From contig JACPOK010000038.1 of assembly GCA_016191525.1 (NCBI GenBank), positions 164,973 through 228,972 on the forward strand: a stretch of 64,000 nucleotides of DNA, given 5' to 3'. The stretch is from Burkholderiales bacterium (GTDB taxonomy: Bacteria > Pseudomonadota > Gammaproteobacteria > Burkholderiales > Burkholderiaceae_C). The stretch's first letter is position 1, and every line of letters begins with the position of its first letter. The notes below the pieces were generated by a model. It was given only the letters and a program-made list of their open reading frames with translations, had not been told where the DNA came from and did not search any database. Positions 47,432 to 54,730 of this stretch are shown here, piece after piece. Both the position numbers and the translations under genes were made by a program.

Positions 47432-48769
47432 ATGCTTTATCAGATTTACGAAACCCAGCGATCGTTGATGGAGCCCTTTGCAGACTTTGCGCAGGCCGCC
47501 GCAAAGATGTACAGCAACCCCCTGTCCCCGTTCGGCCAGAATCCCTTCGCCCAGCGGGTGGCCGCCGGCTACGACCTCGCCTACCGGCTGGGCAAGGATT
47601 ACGAGAAGCCTGAATTCGAGATCAAGACCGTCAACGTGAACGGCACGGATATCGCTATCCATGAGCGGGTGGAAATCGACAAGCCCTTTTGCGAGCTGCG
47701 CCGATTCAAGCGCTTCACCGACGACCCGGCCACGCTGACGCGCCTCAAGGGCCAGCCTGCCGTGCTGATCGTGGCGCCGCTGTCGGGCCACTACGCCACG
47801 CTGCTGCGCGACACCGTCCGCACCATGCTCAAGGACCACAAGGTCTACGTCACCGACTGGAAGAACGCCCGGACCGTGCCCCTGGCCGACGGCGAATTCC
47901 ACCTGGACGACTATGTCAACTACGTCCAGGAATTTATCCGCCACCTGCAGGGCATTTACGGCAACTGCCACGTGATCAGCGTCTGCCAGCCCACGGTGCC
48001 CGTGTTGGCGGCGGTCTCGCTGATGGCTTCTCGCGGCGAGATCACGCCTTTGACGATGACCATGATGGGCGGGCCCATCGACGCGCGCAAGTCGCCGACG
48101 GCGGTGAACAACCTGGCGATGAACAAGAGCTACGAGTGGTTCGAGAACAACGTGATCTTCCGCGTCCCGACCAATTTCCCGGGCGCAGGCCGCCGCGTGT
48201 ATCCCGGCTTCCTTCAGCACACCGGCTTCGTGGCGATGAACCCCGACCGCCACGCATCGAACCACTACGACTACTTCAAGAACCTGATCAAGGGTGACGA
48301 CGCCAGCACCGAAGCGCACCGCAAGTTCTACGACGAGTACAACGCCGTGCTGGACATGGATGCGGACTACTACCTGGAAACCATCCGCGTGGTGTTCCAG
48401 GAGTTCGCCCTGGTCAACGGCACCTGGGACGTGATCAGCGAAGACGGCGAACTCGAGCGCGTCAAGCCCGAGGACATCACCACCACCGCGCACTTCACCG
48501 TCGAGGGCGAGCTGGACGACATCTCCGGCTCGGGCCAGACCGAAGCGGCGCACGACCTGTGCATCAACGTGCCGAAGTCGCGCCAGAAGCACCTGGAAGT
48601 CAAGGGCGCGGGCCACTACGGCATCTTCAGCGGCCGCCGCTGGCGCGAAATCGTCTACCCGCAGGTGAAGGCCTTCATTGCCGAGCACAGCACCGGCCCG
48701 ATGATCAAGGCCAGCGGCAAGACCTCCACGGCTCTGGCGCCCGCCAAGAAGGCCGCGCGCCGCCGGTGA
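47432..48769 (+). CDS. phaZ: Intracellular polyhydroxyalkanoate depolymerase
   Basis: The 445-residue protein of the intracellular PhaZ (PhaZa1-type) family hydrolyses stored PHB granules. The nucleophile is a cysteine in the lipase-box equivalent ISVCQPTVPV, not a serine, as in Ralstonia PhaZ1. Other family features are the N-terminus MLYQIYETQRSLMEP, LIVAPLSGHYATLLRDTV, YVTDWKNAR and GAGHYGIFSGRRWR with the catalytic His. No signal peptide is present. The C-terminus ends in a basic Ala/Lys/Arg tail. The stop overlaps the GTG start of the RnfB-like gene. Confidence 0.95.
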   Translation: MLYQIYETQRSLMEPFADFAQAAAKMYSNPLSPFGQNPFAQRVAAGYDLAYRLGKDYEKPEFEIKTVNVNGTDIAIHERVEIDKPFCELRRFKRFTDDPATLTRLKGQPAVLIVAPLSGHYATLLRDTVRTMLKDHKVYVTDWKNARTVPLADGEFHLDDYVNYVQEFIRHLQGIYGNCHVISVCQPTVPVLAAVSLMASRGEITPLTMTMMGGPIDARKSPTAVNNLAMNKSYEWFENNVIFRVPTNFPGAGRRVYPGFLQHTGFVAMNPDRHASNHYDYFKNLIKGDDASTEAHRKFYDEYNAVLDMDADYYLETIRVVFQEFALVNGTWDVISEDGELERVKPEDITTTAHFTVEGELDDISGSGQTEAAHDLCINVPKSRQKHLEVKGAGHYGIFSGRRWREIVYPQVKAFIAEHSTGPMIKASGKTSTALAPAKKAARRR

Positions 48770-49404
48770 ACGCGCCGCTGGGGCCCCTGGCGGCGCGGAT
48801 TCACTCCGCGCTGCCCCAGACCCAGTGCACACGCTGCGGCTATCCCGACTGCGCGGGCTACGCCCGGGCCATTGCCGAGGGCGAGGCAGCTATCAACCAA
48901 TGCCCGCCCGGCGGCGCCGAAGGCATCGCGCGCCTCTCGGCCATCACCTCACGGCCCGTCCTGCCGCTGAATCCCGCCAATGGGGTCGAAGGGCCGCGCG
49001 CCCTGGCCGTCATCGACGAGAACTGGTGCATAGGCTGCACGCTTTGCCTGGACGCCTGCCCCACCGACGCCATCCTGGGCAGCAACAAGCTGATGCACAC
49101 AGTGATCGAGCCGTATTGCACCGGCTGCGAGCTGTGCATCCCGGTCTGCCCGGTCGACTGCATCAGCCTGGAAAACGTCACCGGCGAGCGCACCGGGTGG
49201 CAGGCGTGGTCCGCCGCCAAGGCGTCGGAAGCGCTGCAACGCTACCAATTTCATAGCGGTCAACGCTTATCCGGCACGCTCTCTGGCCGTTTTTCGCCCG
49301 AAAATGAGGCTGAAAAGCCCCTCCCTGGTCCGGCCGGCGATGAGGCGCGCAAACGCGCCGTGATCGAAGCCGCCCTGGCCCGCGTGCGCTCGCGCAAGAC
49401 CTAG
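48766..49404 (+). CDS. RnfB-like ferredoxin with three Fe-S cluster motifs
   Basis: The 212-residue protein starts with GTG overlapping the phaZ stop (GTGA). An N-terminal RnfB-type cluster motif (QCTRCGYPDCAGYARAIAEG and QCPPGG) is followed by two ferredoxin motifs, CIGCTLCLDACPTD and CTGCELCIPVCPVD. The N-terminal transmembrane segment of true RnfB is absent and no other rnf gene is present, so it is a solo soluble form, as found in many Burkholderiales. It may serve the convergent 2-oxoacid:ferredoxin-type oxidoreductase. The C-terminal ~50 residues beyond the cluster domain begin in a dispersed repeat (49241-49308), so the tail looks acquired. Confidence 0.85.
   Translation: MNAPLGPLAARIHSALPQTQCTRCGYPDCAGYARAIAEGEAAINQCPPGGAEGIARLSAITSRPVLPLNPANGVEGPRALAVIDENWCIGCTLCLDACPTDAILGSNKLMHTVIEPYCTGCELCIPVCPVDCISLENVTGERTGWQAWSAAKASEALQRYQFHSGQRLSGTLSGRFSPENEAEKPLPGPAGDEARKRAVIEAALARVRSRKT
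49241..49308 (+). repeat. Dispersed GCTA-N9-TAGC repeat, copy 4 (inside rnfB-like gene)
   Basis: The head GCTACCAATTTCATAGC (17 nt) is followed by exactly 31 nt ending CTCTCTGGCC and then GTTTTTCGCCC. It encodes RYQFHSGQRLSGTLSGRFSP, out of character with the cysteine-rich domain before it. Confidence 0.6.
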
Positions 49405-49841
49405 CCAAGCGCGTCGTTCACCTGCTCGTGGAACTCGGTCTGGCTCAGCGCCGCGCCGATCTCGCGGGGCAATGCGTCGCGTACGGAAAAAACGCCCAGG
49501 ATCTTCGAGCCCGGGCCCAGGATGGGGAGGTGGCGAAAGCCCCGTTCGATCATGATCACCACCGCGTCCGACACCACCATCTCCGGCGGCACGCAGATCG
49601 GCTTGGCAGTCATGACCTCGCGCATGGTGGTGCGCTCCGGGTCCAACCCCTTGGCCAGGACGCGGGTCATCAGGTCCCGCTCAGTGACGATGCCAAGGAG
49701 GATGTCCGGCGGCTCCATCACAAGCACGCTGCCGCAGTTGGCGCGCGTCATGACGCCGGCGGCTTCGCGGACCGTGGCCAGCGGCCCCAGGCAAAGCACG
49801 TGGTTGCGGGTGATGGACTGGAAAACGGTGCGTTCAGCCAT
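49401..49841 (-). CDS. CBS-domain protein
   Basis: The 146-residue protein consists of two CBS domains: the first with VREAAGVMTRANCGSVLVME and GIVTERDLMTRVLAKG, the second with VSDAVVIMIERGFRHLPIL and GVFSVRDALPREIG. CBS pairs bind adenosyl nucleotides and act as energy or ligand sensors, or bind partner enzymes. It follows the 2-oxoacid oxidoreductase beta subunit by 25 bp on the same strand and may regulate it, an inference from position. Its stop overlaps the rnfB-like stop. Confidence 0.88.
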   Translation of the reverse strand: MAERTVFQSITRNHVLCLGPLATVREAAGVMTRANCGSVLVMEPPDILLGIVTERDLMTRVLAKGLDPERTTMREVMTAKPICVPPEMVVSDAVVIMIERGFRHLPILGPGSKILGVFSVRDALPREIGAALSQTEFHEQVNDALG

Positions 49842-49866
49842 GGCGGGCCTCCCGTTGGGTTTGCTG

Positions 49867-50922
49867 CTAGCGCAACGAAGCGTTGATCTTGTCCAGCGCG
49901 GCGGCGCCCGGGCACAGTTGTGGCACGCCCTGCGCGTTCAGCGGCATGGCCGTGGTGTTCAGCGCGGTATGCAGATCGGTGGCCAGCGGGTCCACGTACA
50001 GGAGGCCTGTCACCACCTCGCCCAGCGCCTGGTGCTTCTGCATGTAGCTCATGGCGGCGTAGCGGTCAGTCGGGTTGTAGTCGCTGTGCAGGCTGCGCAG
50101 GCGCAGGAGCGTGCCGTCGTGCTGGCGCACGTCGACCACTTCACCCGGCGCGGCTTCCAGCGTGATCTCGTCGCGCGACGAGATGAAGTCAATGCGGCTG
50201 ACGGCTTCGTTGTGCTCGCGCACATAGTCGTAGCTCTTGGTGCTGCCCGGGTGGTTGTTGAAGGCCACGCAGGGGCTGATCACGTCGATGAAGGCCGCGC
50301 CGCCGTGACTGATGGCACCCTTGATCAGCGGCACCAGTTGCGCCTTGTTGCCCGAGAAACTTCTCCCCACATAGGTGGCGCCCAGCTGCAACGCCATGGC
50401 AACCAGGTCAATCGCGCTGTCGCTGTTGGTCACCCCTTTTTTGCTGCGCGAGCCCTGGTCGGCCGTGGCGGAAAACTGGCCCTTGGTCAGGCCGTAGACA
50501 CCATTGTTTTCCACGATGTAGGCCATCCGGACGCCACGCCGCATGGCATGGGCGAACTGCCCCAGGCCGATGGAGGCCGAGTCGCCGTCACCCGAAACGC
50601 CCAGGTACAGCAGGTCGCGGTTGGCCAGGTTGGCGCCGGTCAGCACCGAGGGCATGCGGCCGTGCACGGTGTTGAAGCCATGCGAGGCGCCCAGGAAATA
50701 GTCTGGCGTCTTGGAACTGCAGCCTATGCCCGAGAGCTTGGCCACGCGATGCGGCTCGATGTCCAGCTCCCAGCAGGCCTGCACGATGGCGGCGGAGATG
50801 GAGTCGTGCCCGCAGCCGGCGCACAGCGTGCTGACCTTGCCTTCGTAGTCGCGCCGGGTGTAGCCGACCTTGTTGAGCTCCAGCGTCGGGTGGTGCAGCC
50901 GTGGTTTGGCGAGATAGGTCAT
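49867..50922 (-). CDS. 2-oxoacid:acceptor oxidoreductase beta subunit (ThDP-binding)
   Basis: The 351-residue protein is the ThDP-binding subunit. CAGCGHDSISAAIVQACWEL and GIGCSSKTPDYFLGASHGFNTVHGRMPS (in pieces) are typical KorB/PorB motifs, and the ThDP-Mg site is GVSGDGDSASIGLGQ with the NN-type end IVENNGVYGLTKGQ. Together with the alpha-gamma subunit it oxidatively decarboxylates a 2-oxoacid with CoA, most likely 2-oxoglutarate. The start overlaps the alpha subunit stop by 4 bp. Unlike many archaeal forms it carries no ferredoxin domain. Confidence 0.92.
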   Translation of the reverse strand: MTYLAKPRLHHPTLELNKVGYTRRDYEGKVSTLCAGCGHDSISAAIVQACWELDIEPHRVAKLSGIGCSSKTPDYFLGASHGFNTVHGRMPSVLTGANLANRDLLYLGVSGDGDSASIGLGQFAHAMRRGVRMAYIVENNGVYGLTKGQFSATADQGSRSKKGVTNSDSAIDLVAMALQLGATYVGRSFSGNKAQLVPLIKGAISHGGAAFIDVISPCVAFNNHPGSTKSYDYVREHNEAVSRIDFISSRDEITLEAAPGEVVDVRQHDGTLLRLRSLHSDYNPTDRYAAMSYMQKHQALGEVVTGLLYVDPLATDLHTALNTTAMPLNAQGVPQLCPGAAALDKINASLR

Positions 50923-52772
50923 GCCGCTTGCTCCCTGGAACGTTCCTTGCGCTTCTTCGGCGCGACGACTTCGGAATGCACCTGCGCCGTGATGGCCTTG
51001 GTGATGAACCGGGCGGTGATGGGGGTGCCGTCGAAGTGCAGCACCTTGACCAGGCGCCCGGGATCGACACCCAGTTCATTGACCAGCAGCGAATGCATCT
51101 GGGCGTCTCGGTTCTGCTCCACCACGAACACCTCGTCATGCTCGGCCAGAAACTGCGCCACGATGTCGGGGAACGGAAAGGCCCGCAGCCGCAGCGCATC
51201 GAGGTGGATGCCGGCTTCCGTCAGCGCATCCAGCGCCTCGTGCATGGAGGGGCTGGTCGATCCGAAATAGATCACGCCCAGCCGGGTCTTGCGCGCCGCC
51301 GGGCGCAGCACGGGCTGGGGCACCAGGGAGGCGGCGGTCGCGAACTTCTTGAGCAGCCGCTCCACGTTGTAGATGTAGTCGGGCCCGCGCTCGGAGTAGC
51401 GGGCATAAGCATCGCGCGTGGTACCGCGTGTGAAGTAGCTGCCCTTGGTGGCGTGGGTGCCCGGCAGCGTTCGCCAGGGAATGCCATCACCATCGACATC
51501 CTTGTAGCGCCCGAAATCCTTGCCGGCTTCCAGTTCTTCGGCGGTCATGATCTTTCCCCTGTCATAGCCGCGTCCCGGCTCCCATGCAAAGGGGCGGCAC
51601 AGGCGCTGGTTCATGCCGATATCGAGGTCCGTCATCAGGAACACCGGTGTCTGCAGCCGGTCAGCCAGGTCCAGCGCTGCCGCCGCGTGCTCAAAACACT
51701 CGTGCGGGTCCTCGGGGAACAGCAGCACATGCTTGGTGTCGCCGTGCGACGCATACGCGCAGGAGATGATGTCGGCCTGCTGCGTGCGCGTGGGCATGCC
51801 CGTCGACGGCCCGCCCCGCTGCACATTGATGATGGTGACAGGGATCTCGGCAAAGTAGGCCAGGCCGATGAATTCCGTCATGAGCGAGACACCGGGACCC
51901 GATGTCGCGGTGAAAGCGCGCGCACCGTTCCAGCCCGCGCCCACCACCATGCCGATGGACGCGATCTCGTCCTCGGCCTGGACGATGGCATGGCGGTTCT
52001 GGCCGGTGGCTGCGTCCACTCTGTACTTCATGCAGTACTTCTGGAACGCCTCAGCCACGGACGACGACGGGGTAATGGGGTACCAGGCGGCCACGGTCGC
52101 ACCCCCGTAAACGCAACCCAGCGCCGCGGCACTGTTGCCGTCCACGAAGATCTGGTCGCCCACCTTGTCGGCGCGGCGCACGCGGATGCCCAGCGGCGAT
52201 TGCAGGTGCTCCTTTGCGAAGTCACGCCCCAGGTGCAGCGCCTGCACGTTGGAAGCCAGCAGCTTTTCCTTGCCCTTGTATTGCTCGCCGAACAGCTTCT
52301 CGATCACCTCGGGATCGATCTCCAGCAGCACCGACAGCGCGCCCACGTAGACGATGTTCTTGAATAGCTGGCGCTGGCGCGGATCGGTGTACACCGCGTT
52401 GCAGATTTCGGTGAGCGGCATGCCGATCACGTGGATGTCGGGCCGGAACTTCGAGGGCGGCAGGGGCCGCGTGCTGTCGTAGAACAGGTAGCCGCCCGGC
52501 TCCAGCTCGGCGACGTCGGCGTCCCAGGTCTGCGGGTTCATGGCTACCATCATGTCGATGCCGCCGCGACGGCCCAGGTGGCCTTGCTCGGTTACCCGCA
52601 CCTCGTACCAGGTGGGCAGGCCCTGGATGTTGCTGGGGAAGATGTTGCGCGGGCTCACCGGAACGCCCATGCGCAGGATGGCCTTGGCAAACAGCTCATT
52701 GGCGCTTGCCGAACCCGAGCCGTTGACGTTGGCGAACTTGATGACGAAATCGTTGACGGCTTCGATCCTCAT
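50919..52772 (-). CDS. 2-oxoacid:acceptor oxidoreductase fused gamma-alpha subunit
   Basis: The 617-residue protein starts at the ATG at 52772, overlapping the upstream stop by 4 bp. The N-terminal ~190 residues are the gamma (catalytic PFOR-gamma) domain (FANVNGSGSASANELFAKAIL, GRRGGIDMMVAMNP). The alpha domain follows (GCVYGGATVAAWYPITPSSSVAEAF, GPGVSLMTEFIGLAYFAEIP, RGGPSTGMPTRTQQADI). Gamma-alpha fusions are typical of KorA. The complex would be about 66 + 38 kDa plus the FAD/Fe-S subunit encoded upstream. Confidence 0.93.
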   Translation of the reverse strand: MRIEAVNDFVIKFANVNGSGSASANELFAKAILRMGVPVSPRNIFPSNIQGLPTWYEVRVTEQGHLGRRGGIDMMVAMNPQTWDADVAELEPGGYLFYDSTRPLPPSKFRPDIHVIGMPLTEICNAVYTDPRQRQLFKNIVYVGALSVLLEIDPEVIEKLFGEQYKGKEKLLASNVQALHLGRDFAKEHLQSPLGIRVRRADKVGDQIFVDGNSAAALGCVYGGATVAAWYPITPSSSVAEAFQKYCMKYRVDAATGQNRHAIVQAEDEIASIGMVVGAGWNGARAFTATSGPGVSLMTEFIGLAYFAEIPVTIINVQRGGPSTGMPTRTQQADIISCAYASHGDTKHVLLFPEDPHECFEHAAAALDLADRLQTPVFLMTDLDIGMNQRLCRPFAWEPGRGYDRGKIMTAEELEAGKDFGRYKDVDGDGIPWRTLPGTHATKGSYFTRGTTRDAYARYSERGPDYIYNVERLLKKFATAASLVPQPVLRPAARKTRLGVIYFGSTSPSMHEALDALTEAGIHLDALRLRAFPFPDIVAQFLAEHDEVFVVEQNRDAQMHSLLVNELGVDPGRLVKVLHFDGTPITARFITKAITAQVHSEVVAPKKRKERSREQAA

Positions 52773-54601
52773 GCGACAGCCTCCAGCGCCACCACCATCG
52801 TGCCGTCGCGGCAGGCCTTGCCAGCCTGGGTGGTATTGAGCAGGTACTTCTGCATGTCCCATGCGCCCGTTGGGCAGCGCTCGGCGCACAGGCCGCAGTG
52901 CAGGCAGACGTCTTCGTCCTTGGCCATGATGCGGTTGGTCTTGAGCTCGCCCGACACATACAGGTGCTGCGCCAGGTTCAGCGCCGGCGCCTTCAACCGC
53001 GTTCGCAGGTCCGCCTCTTCACCGTTCTCGGTGAAGGTGATGCAATCCATGGGACAGATGTCCACGCAGGCATCGCACTCGATGCAGGTGTCCTCGTTGA
53101 ACACGGTCTGCACGTCGCAGTTGAGGCACCGGCCCGCCTCCTTGATGGCGGTAGCCACGTCAAAGCCGAGTTCCACCTCCACCTTGATGCTGGACAGCGC
53201 CTTCTCTGCCTTGGCCCACGGCACCTTGTAGCGGGTGTCGTTGATGGTGTCGTTGTCGTAGCTCCACTCATGGATGCCCATCTTCTGCGACATCAGGTTG
53301 GTCATGGGCGCGGGCCGGACGCGGATGTCCTCGCCGTTGAGCATCCTGTCAATCGACACCGCGGCTTCGTGCCCATGGGCCACCGCCGTGATGATGTTCT
53401 TCGGCCCGAATGCCGAGTCGCCGCCGAAGAAGACGTTGGGCACCGTCGACTGGAAAGTGTGCTTGTCCAGGTTGGGCAAGCCCCATTCGTCGAAAGCGAT
53501 TCCACTGTCGCGCTCGATCCAGGGAAAAGAATTTTCCTGGCCCACGGCAACCAGCACGTCGTCGCACTCGAAGAAGGGATCAGGCTCGCCGGTGGGCACC
53601 AGGCTGCGCTTTCCCTTGGCGTCATAGATGGCCTTGACGATCTCGAAGGTCATGCCCTTGAGCTTGCCGCCTTCATGCACGAAAGCCTTGGGCACGTGGT
53701 AGTTGAGGATGGGAATGCCCTCATGCTGGGCGTCTTCCTTTTCCCAGGGCGAGGCCTTCATTTCCTCGAAGCCGCTGCGCACGATGACCTTCACGTCCGT
53801 GCCGCCCAGGCGGCGCGCGGAGCGGCAGCAGTCCATGGCCGTATTGCCGCCGCCCAGCACGATGACCCGTTTGCCGACACTGGTGATGTGGCCGAATGAA
53901 ACAGATGCCAGCCAGTCGATGCCGATATGGATGTTCGCCCTGGCCTCCTCGCGGCCCGGCAGTTCCAGGTTGCGGCCGCGCGGCGCGCCGCAGCCCACGA
54001 AGATGGCGTCATAGCCCTCGCCCATCAGCGCCTTCATGGATTCGATGCGCTGCCCGCTCCTGAACTGCACGCCCAGGTCGAGGATGTAGCCGGTTTCCTC
54101 GTCGATCACCGATTCGGGCAGGCGAAAGCGCGGTATCTGCGTGCGGATGAAGCCGCCCGCCTTGGCCTCACCGTCGTAGACCGTCACTTCATAGCCCAGC
54201 GGCGCCAGGTCGCGCGCCACGGTGAGCGATGCGGGGCCGGCGCCGATGCACGCAATGCGCTTGCCGTTGCTCTTGCCCGCCTTGGGCATGCGTCCCGTAA
54301 CGCCGTCCTTCATGTCGGCCGCGACACGCTTGAGCCGGCAGATGGCGACCGGCTCCGGGGCGACGCCGTTGTTCTCCTCGACACGGCCGCGCCGGCAGGC
54401 GGGCTCGCACGGCCGGTCGCAGGTGCGCCCGAGAATGCCGGGGAAAACGTTGGACACCCAGTTGATCATGTAGGCATCGCTGTAGCGGCCCTGGGCGATC
54501 AGGCGGATGTATTCGGGGACGGGAGTGTGCGCCGGACAGGCGTACTGGCAATCCACGACCTTGTGAAAATAGGCCGGGTTGGCGATATCGGTTCGCTGCA
54601 A
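52769..54601 (-). CDS. GltD-like FAD/NAD(P) oxidoreductase with Fe-S motifs, KOR electron subunit
   Basis: The 610-residue protein has an N-terminal Fe-S domain (CQYACPAHTPVPEYIRLI, RTCDRPCEPACRRG), FAD site CIGAGPASLTVARDL, NAD(P) site VLGGGNTAMDCCRSARRLG, FFGGDSAFGPKNIITAVAHG, and two C-terminal ferredoxin motifs (CIECDACVDICPMDC, CLHCGLCAERCPTGAW). It resembles the small subunit of glutamate synthase and NfnB. It would connect the 2-oxoacid oxidoreductase to NAD(P)H. The start is TTG with AAGGAG well placed upstream; the same 12-nt leader AAGGAGACAAGC precedes aceE. It is the first gene of the three-gene cluster plus the CBS gene. Confidence 0.9.
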   Translation of the reverse strand: MQRTDIANPAYFHKVVDCQYACPAHTPVPEYIRLIAQGRYSDAYMINWVSNVFPGILGRTCDRPCEPACRRGRVEENNGVAPEPVAICRLKRVAADMKDGVTGRMPKAGKSNGKRIACIGAGPASLTVARDLAPLGYEVTVYDGEAKAGGFIRTQIPRFRLPESVIDEETGYILDLGVQFRSGQRIESMKALMGEGYDAIFVGCGAPRGRNLELPGREEARANIHIGIDWLASVSFGHITSVGKRVIVLGGGNTAMDCCRSARRLGGTDVKVIVRSGFEEMKASPWEKEDAQHEGIPILNYHVPKAFVHEGGKLKGMTFEIVKAIYDAKGKRSLVPTGEPDPFFECDDVLVAVGQENSFPWIERDSGIAFDEWGLPNLDKHTFQSTVPNVFFGGDSAFGPKNIITAVAHGHEAAVSIDRMLNGEDIRVRPAPMTNLMSQKMGIHEWSYDNDTINDTRYKVPWAKAEKALSSIKVEVELGFDVATAIKEAGRCLNCDVQTVFNEDTCIECDACVDICPMDCITFTENGEEADLRTRLKAPALNLAQHLYVSGELKTNRIMAKDEDVCLHCGLCAERCPTGAWDMQKYLLNTTQAGKACRDGTMVVALEAVA

Positions 54602-54730
54602 AGCTTGTCTCCTTGCCTCTGTAGCCGCTGCGCCCCGGGTCGGGGTTCGTGGTCTCGGGCCAGTCTAAGCCTCGCGGGGGGCACGGCTCTCGGGTGAATC
54701 CCGAAGCGCGTCAGTTTGGTGTCAGCACCG

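Noticed and set aside
48882..48896. GCAGCTATCAACCAATG in the rnfB-like gene as a further dispersed-repeat copy
   Set aside because: It lacks the TAGC closing half of the 17-nt head and the following 31-nt segment does not match.
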